DNA of 64,000 bases, from NCBI GenBank assembly GCA_019828595.1, contig JAHQRK010000003.1, positions 3,844,001 to 3,908,000 on the forward strand, in the 5' to 3' direction. Source of the stretch: Aphanomyces cochlioides. Lineage: Eukaryota > Oomycota > Saprolegniomycetes > Saprolegniales > Verrucalvaceae. The position numbers and the translations under genes are program-made. Under the pieces are notes generated by a model, which saw only the letters and a list, made by a program, of their open reading frames with translations, was not told the origin of the DNA and made no database searches. Shown here piece after piece: positions 11,508 through 22,280 of the stretch. Each line of letters opens with the position of its first letter. The stretch's first letter is position 1.

Positions 11508-11765
11508 ATCGTCACTTTACATTGTAAAGTGTAAAGTAGTAAAGTAGAGCCGACCAATCAGAAAATTGCCATAAATCTCGAATTCCCAACAAAAGAATAA
11601 AATACTTCCATGATGAGTTGGTGCGGTAGAGAGTCGATCAATTCGCTCAGCCAGGAGCCGGTACCAATGAGTTTAAACCGGAATATGGCGTGCTGAGCCG
11701 GGATCGATCCCTGTACTTCCTGGGCGTTAACCAGGCGCTCTACCGTTCGAGCTAGATGCACTTTG
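11508..11765 (-). mobile_element. probable tRNA-derived SINE
   Basis: The minus strand starts with a tRNA-like head (11690-11761), continues into about 150 bp of unrelated body, and ends in a short tandem tail of CTACTTTA-type units near 11510-11545. This head-body-tail order is that of a tRNA-derived SINE. Other copies would be needed to define the ends. Confidence 0.45.
11690..11761 (-). pseudogene. tRNA-Val(AAC)-like head
   Basis: The 72-nt cloverleaf-like stretch has acceptor ends GTGC/GCAC (only 4 of 7 pairs), a D arm with GCTC/GAGC, a perfect 5-bp anticodon stem CCTGG/CCAGG with loop TTAACGC (anticodon AAC), and a B box GATCGATCC. The T stem is poorly paired, so it is a pol III promoter relic, not a functional tRNA. 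Confidence 0.5.
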
Positions 11766-11892
11766 AATAATATTCGCATTTTTCACCAGCCAATTTGGCC
11801 ACCAAGAGGGTAAGAATTCTTAATTCCAAAACGGGTCAAGCTACACGAGACCACCAAACCAACCAGAGACTCAACACAGACTGCCAAGCTCG

Positions 11893-12710
11893 CTGTCATG
11901 TTATGGCGTTTATGTTTGCCGGGCATGAAGTAAGCCAACAGAGGGAGCTCGGAGGGTCTCACGAGGGCTTTGTGCGTTGTAGACGACGAACACGACGTTT
12001 TGTTGGGTCTTTGCCATGATTGCCACGCATCCTGCTATGGAAAGAATTGCTCGCAAGGAATGCCAAGCCGTGGCTGCAACTTCAGAAGGCGGTGTACTCG
12101 GCTCCAAGTCTCTGGGCGAGTTGAAATACACGACGGCATTCATCCAAGAAACGTTGCGCATGTTCCCCACCGCCACCGCCATCGCTACACGCGAGTGCGC
12201 CTCGGACGACCATGTGCCCATGTCGGATGGCAAACCCATCTTCATTCCAAAGGTCTTGCTCAACGTTGTGACGGAGTGCCTCATGCCTCTGTCTAGGGTA
12301 CGACTGTAATTGTGAGCTTGGTGGCTCAACACCGCAATCCAAAGTACGGGAGCCAGCCAGACGAGTTCATCCCTGGTAGGAATTGACCTCGAGGAGCAGT
12401 TCAGCTGATTACAAATGTGTTAGAGCGTTTCCTCGAAGGCACGGCGGTTTATGAAGCTGACAAGGTGTTGCGCAATGGTCATGGCAATATGTTCGCCTAC
12501 ATGCCCTTTGGCAAGGGGCCGAAGAATTGCAGTGGTCGTGCGCCTTTGCGATGGCGGAACTCCAAGTGGTCGTGCGCTTTGTTGCTCCAGTTTTCCTTCC
12601 GTTTGACTGACAAGGTCAACATCAAGCCACATCCTGGCGTCACGATGCATCCCACTACTGTCTTTCTGTGCCTGCCATGCCGCAACATCGAGGATGAGGA
12701 CAACGGAATC
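11893..12710 (+). pseudogene. cytochrome P450 fragment with three introns
   Basis: The fragment covers the I helix to the C terminus. F-M-F-A-G-H-E ends at 11929, a GT-AG intron spans 11930-11982, and the next exon resumes with T-T-N-T-T, completing the I-helix A-G-H-E-T-T motif. The K-helix E-T-L-R follows (about 12148). Further GT-AG introns at 12253-12296 and 12376-12423 restore the frame exactly (F-I-P-E-R-F-L). The haem loop reads F-G-K-G-P-K-N-C-S-G near 12508-12540. Two compensating frameshifts near 12543-12580 disrupt the L helix, and everything N-terminal to the I helix is missing. Retained introns show capture as genomic DNA, not as cDNA. Confidence 0.8.
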
Positions 12711-12728
12711 AAATCTAGATCACACTAC

Positions 12729-12813
12729 AAATGACATGATAGCAGACCATTTCACAAAGCCTCTTGGTCAAGTAAAATTTCAGAAATTCCGATCCAAATT
12801 GATGGATTTCTGA
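12729..12813 (+). pseudogene. copia RNase H C terminus
   Basis: This is the end of the copia polyprotein (T-N-D-M-I-A-D-H-F-T-K-P-L ... L-M-D-F, stop at 12811), separated from the rest by the insert at 10878-12728. Confidence 0.8.
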
Positions 12814-12820
12814 GTGGGAG
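12812..12820 (+). promoter_or_regulatory. copia polypurine tract
   Basis: GAGTGGGAG lies immediately before the TGTTGG start of the 3' LTR, where plus-strand synthesis is primed. Confidence 0.6.
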
Positions 12821-13021
12821 TGTTGGCGACTAACAGTCGTCCCGAAGAGTCACATTGCAACCTTTGAATAATGATATGGATATGGATGAAATTGTATTGG
12901 AATAGACGTCGCTTTGCTAACTACATGATAATACACACTCTTTGTTTTTCCACAGCTTTGCTTGTTCTAGGTTCTCGTCTACGCTTCCAAAAGACTTTGT
13001 CTAGGTTACCACAGGTTGTCA
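12821..13021 (+). repeat. Ty1/copia 3' LTR (201 bp)
   Basis: Starts TGTTGGCGAC and ends GGTTGTCA. It matches the minus-strand LTR at 958-1158 with about two differences, so both copia fragments belong to one family although they point apart. Confidence 0.85.
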
Positions 13022-13060
13022 ATATGCTCTGGCTTATCTCGCCACACGAAGCCCGTAGCC

Positions 13061-13131
13061 TTCTTTGATTGCTTTATCTTGAAAGCAATCAAAGAACGCT
13101 TTGGACTAAAGCGAAGTCGCCACTAGTCCAA
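13061..13131. repeat. cluster of foldback sequences
   Basis: A perfect 15-bp stem (13061-13075 with 13082-13096, 6-nt loop) is followed by CGCTTT/AAAGCG (13097-13113) and TTGGACTA/TAGTCCAA (13101-13108 with 13124-13131), which would compete with each other. Function unknown. Confidence 0.6.
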
Positions 13132-13238
13132 AAACTATCGGCTCACACTCACACTGTTCGTGATAAGACACAGCACAGACAAATATCGTGAGTTTCTCTA
13201 GATTCTATTGGGTAACGTTATCGTCAGGCTCACAGCCC

Positions 13239-13409
13239 AACGAATTCTTATTGGGTTTCCTTAAATATCAAACATATTTTATTACATACAAATTGAAAGT
13301 GATTTTTTTTATGACTCCTGTTAATTTTGAACAAACAGAAAATGTCAGGCTCCCTGCACTACGATGAGGCAAAATTTACGGATATATTACGATATTTTCC
13401 TGTTTATGA
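13239..13409 (+). repeat. 172-bp repeat, inverted copy 2
   Basis: Inverted partner of 1632-1804. The same M-S-G-S-L-H-Y-D start occurs at 13342 and here stays open for about 85 codons, without a recognised domain. Confidence 0.8.
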
Positions 13410-15546
13410 AAACCTTACTGAAAACCCGTGTTTGCATATGGAGAAAACCTTGCTTACATATTATACCGCCTCTTCGGAGGCCACGGCGTGGTCAATTTTT
13501 TTGCACAAAAAACTCGCCATCTTGAGGGAGTACCGATCATGCCGATTGTTCTTGCAACCTCAAAACACATCTATCACAGAAGACCATCGGATAGCCCTAA
13601 CGTAAAAAATGAATTCCTTGTCCTTTTTTGCTTTGTTGCATTCAACAGAGTGTATTTTCCTTTGAACTGCATAAATCGAACATCTGAAAGCATAAGGTTG
13701 TAGAGAATTAATTCCTCTATCGGATCGTCGATATCTGGAGTCTGTTTTCGGTTCCTTTTTATAAGTTTTTCAAGTTTTCAACGTCAGTGTTGAGAAATCG
13801 CCAAAAATCAATTACTGCCCCTTTTTAACTTGAATAAAGTATAGATGATCAAACAAATTTGCAACCAGCAATGAAAATTAAAAAGCATCAAAAACAAGAT
13901 TTCCTGAAATGCAATACCCCTAACCTCAGTGTGGAGTATAATATTTTAAAAATATAAAGTTTAGAAGAAATACGTTTTTTCGTTTTGGATATATTTTGAA
14001 GACAATATGAAATATCCGGTCATGACTCCTGTAACTGGCCGATTTAAGATTGAGAGAGTATGCTTGTACCATCTCCATTTAGATTGTCGAGTCTATGTAC
14101 ATATACTAACATGTAGTTCACGAGCAACTTTAGTCCTTAGCTTTTGAGTAAATACACGACAAACTTTTATGAACTCACCTTTGGTTGCTTCGTTTGAAAT
14201 CAATTGAAAGAGGTTTTCATCTGTTTTGCAAACATCCAATGGTCTTCTCATTCATCTTGTTATTAGTTTTAATTGGATGAATTATAAGTTTGATTAAAAT
14301 CAATGGGGCATATTGTGAATTTGTCACAAATTTGGACTTTCCAGTCGATTTGCCGAATCGGTTTTGAATGTCTTTTCTCTTCAAATGTGTATATCATTCA
14401 AAGAATTGCTCCTAGAGCTATCAGCCACAATGGGGATGCGCTGCTTCTGCGCAAGGAAGCATTGTTGTTGCGATTTTTCTGTCGACATCAAGGCGGGCAC
14501 ACGAGTCTGGGCAAACCTAAAGGCATATAATTGGCTGAAAATGAACAAATGCGCAATCTGATTGGCTAGTCGATTCTCAAATCGATTTGCCAAGTCTATT
14601 CGATTCGACAGCCTACTCCAAGTTTGAATCGATTTGACAATATACAGTAATAAAGTGTTTGATGTGAACAAGAAAAATATTTTAACCTACGAAACTTAAT
14701 TCGTCAAGATTATAAGTTGTTGAAAAATATTGAGTTGTGGACGTATGAAGCAGACGTTGTCAAAAAAATATTGCCAAAATCAATAATTGATATTTTTTCT
14801 AGAAAAACAAATATAAATTTTGCGGTCATGACCCTGGTCATGACCAAGAAAATAAATATCAGAGATATAGTTTCCAAATTGGCTGTTTTTGAACAAATAT
14901 TCGAGATATATTTAACTCTGGTCATCATACTAATTTTAAGCTAATACAAACACTCGTTGTCATCACTCCTGCCAAGGTCAGGACTATCATGCTCCATGAT
15001 GAGAGCCATCTCGACTGCTAGAGCGGTCATTACAAAGTTTACATGTCTTGTGATGCCTGATTTAAGCTTGAAAACAAGATTTTCGGTGTCCTATTGTGAA
15101 GGAAAAATGAAAAACAGAATATTTTATCCTGGTCATAAAACGACCAAAAATGAACTATGACCGCAGTCATGACCGAGAAAACTCCATATAGTTCCGAAAA
15201 ATATATCTGCAAATTATTAATTTTTTTCCCCGGCTAAGAAATAATTTAACTTTATACTAGTTCCGATTTCAATAGTTAATTTTTAATATAGCAGAAAAAT
15301 AATTTGAAAATATATTGTCAACTTCCACATAGAGAATTCAAGCCAAACATATCCTCAACGAAAGGTTGCAAAGATAGATAGTTTGTATAGAATTTAAATA
15401 TTGGGTCTGTTGTTCCGAAACAAAGATCAGATACATAAATCCAAAGTATGAGTATAACAACATGACAATACACATATATCATATGCCGAAAGAGCTTACA
15501 AATACATTTTCCTCGTTCTTTGCAACCTTATCTTTACGCTTTATCG
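13410..15546. other. AT-rich region without recognised genes
   Basis: Only short open frames occur. The palindrome GTCATGAC recurs at about 14019, 14825, 14837 and 15166. No RNA gene or terminal repeat was recognised. Confidence 0.4.
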
Positions 15547-16485
15547 ATGGCTGAAACCAATACCGTATTCAAAGACGCTGGTCCAACGCAACTTAATGGC
15601 AAAGAACTGGCCCTACACTATTTCGAGCCGCCATCGGACGGCGGATCCTTGTGGAAATGTAAAGGTAAAGACTGCAATGCTGTCCTATCGAAAGCTTCCG
15701 GCTACAGCAACATGTGCTCTCATATTCGTTCGAAGCACAGCGAATGGGTGCATTTGACACACAACAAGGAGAGGAATGAACAAATTCTGTTGCTTGGTTG
15801 GGCATCGCCCAAAGCTAAGACTATTTGCGGGTGGATCGACATTATTTGCAGTCGCCAGTTACCATTTTCTTTTTGTGAGAACAAAGTTATCCGATCCTAT
15901 GCGACACTCAAGGATATTGACAAGCGAACATTAGTCGAATACATGCACAAGTTGACTCTCGTAGTGGAAAAGACGATCTCTTGCTTACTCCCCTCGAAAT
16001 TTGCATTGGTTTTTGGTGGCTGGACCGCCCAATCTACTCATTATGTCGCAATTTTCGCAACTTTCCCAAATGACAAACTTGGTGTGAAAAAATCTTTATC
16101 CGGAAAATTCGGGGAAAATCGATATCCGGAAATCCCGGAAACAAATCATTATCCGAATCATCCGGATATTACCGCTACTTGCTGGCTTTTTCACCGATGA
16201 ATGACGATGGGTCGCAGTCGGCTCATGCACACAAGTTCTTCTTTGATTATGTCCTCGATCTCTATGGAATGGGTTGGAACAATGTTGTAGCAACTATTGG
16301 TGACAACTGATCGACAAATTTGGCCTTTGCTAGGCAAGTTGGTGTTCCCATCATTGGCTGTGCAAGCCATCGATTCAATTTGGCAGTGAAGTCATATTTG
16401 GAAAAGTTTGATCCTGAATTAGACTTGGTTAACAATATCATGAAGAAACTAACTTACAGACCACGACATCATAAACCGACCGAGT
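15547..16485 (+). pseudogene. hAT-family transposase fragment
   Basis: The ATG at 15547 opens a protein with a BED-type zinc finger (W-K-C-K-G-K-D-C ... H-I-R-S-K-H, about 15652-15740), then a hAT-like region (L-V-F-G-G-W-T, about 16003). After a frameshift near 16185 the signature L-L-A-F-S-P ... I-G-D-N ... P-I-I-G-C-A-S-H-R-F-N-L-A-V continues to about 16485. The Cys expected in G-D-N-C-S is a TGA at 16309. A short degenerate repeat of TATCCGGA-like units (about 16096-16170) lies between the two halves. The C-terminal dimerisation domain is missing. The element is dead; terminal inverted repeats were not found. Confidence 0.75.
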
Positions 16486-16567
16486 AAAAAAGGTATTTGT
16501 TTCTACAGTAGAGGTGTTGTACGAACACTACAGATGGCAACAATTATCTATATTTTCCATTACTGTA

Positions 16568-17963
16568 CTACTCGCCTGGCTCAGAGAGATCATTTTCACT
16601 TTCGTCGTTGTCGTCACTGCCATCATCCGAATCACTCAAGATCTCTTCTTCGTCGCGGATATATCGTTGGAGCTCAAGAAGGTGAGCTTCAGTCTTCTTG
16701 ATGCAGCCAAATATAGTGGAAGGTTGAAGATTGTCCAAGGCTCGGATCAGTCGTTGTTTCACGTCTTGGAAAGTAGTACGATCATCATATTGACGACCCA
16801 CCTCGCCCTTGACAATTGCCCATATAGTTTCGATAGGATGTAGATCGCTGTGGTGAGGAGGGGTAACTAGAACTTGATGACCATTGGCTTCTGCCATGGT
16901 AACAATTTGAGGCTTGACTTCTTTGTCGATAAATTGTTTCAACTTGGACCACAATATTGGCTTGGTTTCATCACAGTCATAGTCGATTCCATACATATCA
17001 CACGCTTCTTGTAGCACTTTCTTCTTATCCTTGTAAGCTGGTGTGTCTGGCGGTTTCGACTTGTGATACTTGGCGTTATCAAGCACAATAATAGCATTCA
17101 CTACATCTAATACACGCAATTCATCCAACAATTTTCTAAACCAAGATTCAAAGTACCCGGAATCGAACATTCCGTGATAGTCCTTTGTCTCTTGTCTACC
17201 AGTACGCTTGCCACCTTCAAATATATCACGAGCGATAAAGATGGATTCGCTTTCACCTCGATCAACTATTGCTCCAATGAAACAAAATCGTTTCCCTTTA
17301 TGCTTCTCCTTCACCGTTAGATCCAATGGATCGTTTGGATCATACAGAGAGTCATCTTTTCGAGCATAGTGATGATGGAAATAGCTTTCATCTAAATATA
17401 CAACTACTCTCTCTCCATGTATGACTTGAGTTTGAGCACACATATCAAGCACGTATTGATCACGTTCTTGACGATTTTTCATTGAAAGATGGAGCCCCAA
17501 ACTCTTCTTTTTGCCACGTTTGTACCCCGCTTGTTTCAAGTAGCGTTGAACCGCCCGCAGGCTTGGTGGATGAACGATCCACGACGAGAAGGTTCTTGGA
17601 CTCCAAGAAACTCTGCACATCTTTGGCAACCGTACGAAAACGTTGTTGTCGACGCTCTCGAACAAAAGTTTGGATGATGGTGGCAACAATCGAGCTTCTC
17701 GGGATGCGTGCAGGATGAACCTTCGTGTTGCCCATGGTGGAGGTTGCCGCCACGTTGTTTGTCTTGACAAATTGGCTCCACACTCGTTTGATGACACCTT
17801 CGCTTCGTTGAAGGAGCTTGGAAACTTGGCCAGAAACATCTCGAACACCCTGACGACGTAGCTTGACTTGTAGGCAAAGGCTTGCGATTCGCTCTCCTTC
17901 GCTCATTTGGTGGCCACGCTGCTTCATGATGCTTGCAAGTCGTTGGTCTAAGTCGTTAGCCAT
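16568..17963 (-). pseudogene. Tc1/mariner-type DD82E transposase, one frameshift
   Basis: The likely start is the ATG at 17963 (M-A-N-D-L-D). An N-terminal helix-turn-helix region is followed by a frameshift near 17565-17580 that moves the reading into the catalytic half. That half has Y-L-D-E-S-Y-F (first D), V-L-D-N-A-K-Y-H (second D) and H-P-I-E-T-I-W (E). I count 82 residues between the second D and the E, against 34 in Tc1; this spacing matches the DD82E group described as Sailor. The C terminus is strongly acidic (Asp/Glu/Ser). One frameshift is the only defect seen. Terminal inverted repeats were not identified. Confidence 0.75.
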
Positions 17964-18374
17964 GACAAGCTCGAGAATGGAAAGCTCTAGACTGTCATGG
18001 CCAGCGACTTCGACCAACCATTTTGTTGATGTTGAGGCATGTGTCACACCATTTCACGCGGATGTTTGGCACCCATGACAACAACATGTTTCAGAGGTAT
18101 CTATAGAATTTTAGAGTGTCTTGATTTATGTATTTCAAAATATGGATTCTTGAGACGGTTTTTAGGTAAGAGCTCAAAGGGTATTATGTTTCGGCGGTTT
18201 CGATGAGTCAAGCTGAGACGACTGCAACAAGAGCTACAATTTGGTTCAACAAGGTCGGTTTATGATGTCGCGGTCTGTTAATCAATACCTGCTGCAAAAC
18301 TCCGGTATTTGACTCACCTGGCTGCAAAGACGCGAAACTCCACTCGCTGGAGCAGTTCGTTCAACATGCTACAG
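17964..18374. other. unassigned flank of the DD82E element
   Basis: No coding sequence or RNA gene is recognised. The tRNA array begins abruptly at 18375 where similarity to the other convergent spacers starts. Confidence 0.4.
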
Positions 18375-18983
18375 CACGGTCGTCAAGAGCGACCTAGAGA
18401 CAAGTATTCCATTGACTTGGTTTGGAATATCATAGCACATGGATGTACTCACTCCATTACCTTGTTCATTGCATAGAATGTGATCGTCTCCAATGTGGGC
18501 TGTGTCAAATTTCGGTGGTATACATGGACATAGTTTCACGACGTTAACATCGATCGAAATCAATCCATATACCGCATCTCAAGACCACAATCGTAACATT
18601 CCTACCTTTTTATGCAGCTTGCTGCCAAACATATTCTGGAGAAAGTTCTGTCGCATATGTGTGTGATATTGCTGTTATGCATCCGTGTGAATCGTTTCTT
18701 GGCTTGTCGACTGACAGCGCCAACAAAGCAGAAATGACACAGACTTGAAATAGTTGTGTAGATAGTCTCAATTACAGTATTGAGATATTTACAAACACGA
18801 CAAATAATATCATTAAAAGGTGCACAGCAGAATAAAACGTGTCCATTCTTTCCTCGCGTCTTAATCAAAGATGTCAGAAGCTCCTCATTCTATAGACTTG
18901 ATGTGAAAGCTATTGCGAGTTGGATGTGTTTGTTGCGATCACGTCGATAAGTTGGGGAAGGGATATGCAAAAGAGAGAAAGAA
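18375..18983. repeat. convergent tRNA spacer, copy 1 (truncated)
   Basis: Matches the last 608 bp of the spacer at 25423-26374; the first 344 bp and the partner tRNA are missing. This is the left end of the tRNA-Asn array in the window. Confidence 0.85.
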
Positions 18984-19056
18984 CTCCTCCAGCAGGGTTC
19001 GAACCTGCGACCTTACGGTTAACAGCCGTACGCTCTACCAACTGAGCTATATAGGA
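18984..19056 (-). tRNA. trnN: tRNA-Asn(GTT) 1
   Basis: A 73-nt cloverleaf with anticodon stem TACGG/CCGTA and loop CTGTTAA (anticodon GTT), T loop TTCGAAC and discriminator G. One substitution in the acceptor stem (base 5, C to A, at 19052) breaks a pair. T runs follow within 10 nt of the 3' end as a pol III terminator. Element A1 abuts its 5' end. Confidence 0.9.
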
Positions 19057-21927
19057 TATGGCATTCCCGTGTCTGATCCTACCACTATCAAAGAGAGATT
19101 CACTGCCCATTGGAAGGCAATAATGACTACCACTCGTGGCGAACAACCTCGGCTAAACCGGGCGAGGCGGAGGGCTGTCATACGGTTTATCTCCCGCAAA
19201 CTCAATGATGAGCAACGCGAGGAGCTAGACAGACCTATCACAGCAGCCGAGCTGTGTAGTGCTCTCAAGACAATGAGTCCAAACAAGTCTCCTGGTCCTG
19301 ATGGATGGCCAGCGGCCTTCTTCCAAGTAGCACCCGAGGCTTTCTCCGAAATCCTGGTCAGGGTCTTCAACTACCAACTTCACCACCACGGTAAACTACT
19401 CCTTCAACAAAGGCGTAGTGCTGTGGCTCTGCTCTTCAAAGCTGGTGATCGAGGCGATCCTGGAAACTACCGACCTATTGCACTCATGTCAGTGGAGGTG
19501 AAGATACTATCCCGTGCCCTCGCTTATCGCCTGGCTACAGTAGCTCCTCATCTCATTCACCCAAGTCAAGCTGGCTTTGTCCCAGGACGACGGCTGCATG
19601 ACCACGTCCTGCTTGTGCAAACTTTGCAAACGTTTTGCACCAACGAAGATCACGACTACTATGCAACATTCCTTGACTTTTCGAAAGCGTACGACATGGT
19701 GGATCGAGAATTCATGCTTGATGTGCTGAGAGAAGTCAACACTGGTGAAGGTTTCATTGCGTGGGTAGCTCTTTTGTACGACTCACCTTTGGTCCAGATC
19801 ATCTTCAATGGCGAGCTTGGCCCTAAGATCCGACCTACCCGAGGCGTCAAACAAGGCTGTCCTTTATCATGCCTACTGTTCGTCCTATACCTAGAACCTC
19901 TTGGTGAGATGCTCCGAGCGTCCCCACATCTTGGAATCGCTCTCCCCCACGACTCAGTTATTACGAGTATATTCTTTGCCGACGACTCGACGTTGTTATC
20001 AAACTCGCTGCAATCTGCTGTGGAGCAAATGGCAATTGTGGAAGAGTTTTGCACGGCTTCAGGGGCCCGTCTGAATCGTTCCAAGTGCATGACCTTGGTT
20101 CTCAACGACCATCTCGATCAAGAAGACATCGAAGCAGATGGTTTGCTCAATATCGTACCAACTGGTCAGTGTACGAAATATCTTGGTATTCTCTTTGGCC
20201 ATCGACTTTCGGCTGACTCCCAACTTCAAAAACTCAACGACAAATTCATCTCGTCCTTTCAACTATGGGGTAAACGAGCAAGGACATTGCAGGGCCGAAA
20301 GCTTATTGCCTCCACGATGTTGCTATCTATGTTGTGGCATGTAACAGCCGTTGTACCTGTGCCTCCTGCTATGGTCGTTACGTGGCAACAAATGTTAAAC
20401 AAGTTCATACTTTGCCGCAAGACCCAGCTCGATGAGAGTTACCGTCCCTCAATCCATAGAAGGTGGCAGTACGACAAGCCTTTAGGCTTGGGAATCCCCC
20501 ACATTGCATCGAGGCTGCGAACACAACGCCTTCTTCGTTTACAGCTCTTTATGTCTGCCGATTCTCCTGGTGAAATCCTGGTGTGGAAGAAACTTGTACA
20601 GCGACAATTTAGCCGCACAATACATCAGTTATTCCGAGACAGTCACCCATTCGATTTTCTTTCATACTACCCAAATGCAAGCTCCAAGTGGCTTTTGCTT
20701 CGCGAGCTCCATCCACTGTGGCTTGATACTTGGAAACATTGGTCAGCCACAGACATGAGTAAGCGAATCGGCGTGCCTCCAAATCTCGACACGGTACTGA
20801 ACCTCCCGGTATGGCTCACAGCCTACGACGCAATGCACTTCGGCTCTGCTAAGATGTTAGCAAATGTCGTGAAAGATGAAGACATGCGTCTCTGGTGCCG
20901 CCACGGGGCCAAAAATGGTCTCAGATGCCTGAAGGATTTCCTGACCCCACATGGTGCTTGGCCAACAGAGACCATGTTCGTGAACCGAATGTCGTCGAAC
21001 AATCCAGATGCCCAAGTTTGTCTAAACCAGGACGGAGTCATGGACTTTGCCACATTGCCCCGCACAACCGACATTTACAATCAACTCACACGAATCTTCG
21101 ACAAAGTTGTTCGATCGTTTGACATTCGGCAAGGGTCGCCACTGCCTAATGTCCCGACTTGTCAACATCCGTTTACAGCCAGAATCAAGGATGCTGATTT
21201 ACCTTTCGAGTCGTGGCCCAAGAAAAACGTGGTGCATTTAGCTTACCACGCCCCCCAGACTGAAGCTATACATCCTATGAAGACTACGACAAGAACTGAC
21301 AAAGACATAGCAAAGTATATCCGTCTCATTCGTACTGTGTGTAATCTACCTCCACCTGTTCAAGGCGATGTATGGTTTCGATTGCACATGAAGATGTTAC
21401 CCGTCAACTCGAGGTTTTCCTATATGCAGATCCAAAACCCTGACGCTATTTGTTGTGTCTATGAAGATTGCTCGGATGTTGAGACTTTTCATCATGCCTT
21501 CCATACATGTCATCATGTACATCAAGTTTGGATGTTCCAAGAGCGAGCATGGAGAGCTTATGGTGTTAAGTTTGATTGGGCAACCACCACGAATATCAGT
21601 CGCTTCAAGACCAATACGCGAGGAAAACACCTGCATGACGCATTATTCAAATTATGGTCCCTCCTTTGTGCTTCCATCACGTACTCCTTATGGACTCAAA
21701 GAAATGCAACCAAGTTCGATGGCAAAAGGCCTCTACCGATTTTACTATGGAACGAGATTATATTTGTCAGTTGGACAGCTTCCATCAGGCGAACAATTCG
21801 TTTGCTCTCGCCTGACGACTTCGACTATCGAAACATCATCGAAGCGGTCTCAGTCCTTTTCTCTCAAGCTGGATACAACGAGCTATTCGACAAATATCCC
21901 ATGTCTTTTCGAGTTGAACACCAGTAA
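19057..21927 (+). pseudogene. family A reverse transcriptase (5' truncated)
   Basis: An open frame of 956 codons from the truncation point. In order it shows the H-W-K-x-I-M linker, RT motifs K-S-P-G-P-D-G-W, G-F-V-P-G-R-R, F-L-D-F-S-K-A-Y-D, R-G-V-K-Q-G-C-P-L-S, and the catalytic F-A-D-D (about residue 306). Near residues 798-820 lies a CCHC zf-RVT-like knuckle (C-C-V-Y-E-D-C ... H-H ... C). It would reverse-transcribe element RNA at the nicked target. No stops occur in the remaining part. No start codon belongs to it, because the reading frame simply runs in from the tRNA. Confidence 0.9.
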
Positions 21928-22280
21928 TTTGATTACAAGCCCCAGCTGTATTCTTGACTTGGTATCCCAGCTGAATTTTTGATTGGGAATCCTGGCGACC
22001 ATCACTCACGATCCGCGCAAAACATTTCACTGCCCAATCAAATCGTGCCTGACTCAAGTGTCGCAACTGAGAATAAGTTCAGTGAGAATCTCAAAACAAT
22101 TCTCCAAGACTCACTTTTGATTTTACCCAAGACAACAACAATGGAAGCTTCAACGATTTTCACTGCCGATAGCGTACTCCCCGCGCAGACGTCGAGACCC
22201 ATAACTACACGAGGTGTGGGGAGCTCGATGTCTCCAGGGATTACTCTTGAGGGAGTGGATGGAGTTGAGATTTTGTGCCT

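Larger units (their letters stand above)
10878..12728. mobile_element. 1.85-kb insertion in copia RNase H
   Basis: Copia coding sequence stops at GGCTAC (10872-10877) and resumes at CTAC (12725-12728) followed by the conserved N-D-M-I-A-D-H-F-T-K-P-L end of copia RNase H. A 4-bp duplication (CTAC) therefore probably flanks the insert. The insert begins TGTCG and ends TCACA, without long terminal repeats that I can see. It holds a SINE-like unit and a P450 fragment. The mechanism is unknown. Confidence 0.6.

Noticed and set aside
12016..12734. P450 as a functional gene
   Set aside because: N-terminal two thirds missing, two frameshifts after the haem Cys, and location inside a broken retrotransposon.
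16568..17848. Bacterial IS630 insertion sequence
   Set aside because: The DDE fold is shared, but the 82-residue spacing, acidic tail and eukaryotic surroundings fit a Tc1/mariner-type element better.
18602..18868. 88-codon frame conserved in all four convergent spacers, and a 123-codon frame beside it
   Set aside because: The spacers are nearly identical in every base, so frame conservation is no evidence of selection. There is no domain and the frames lie between tRNA genes.
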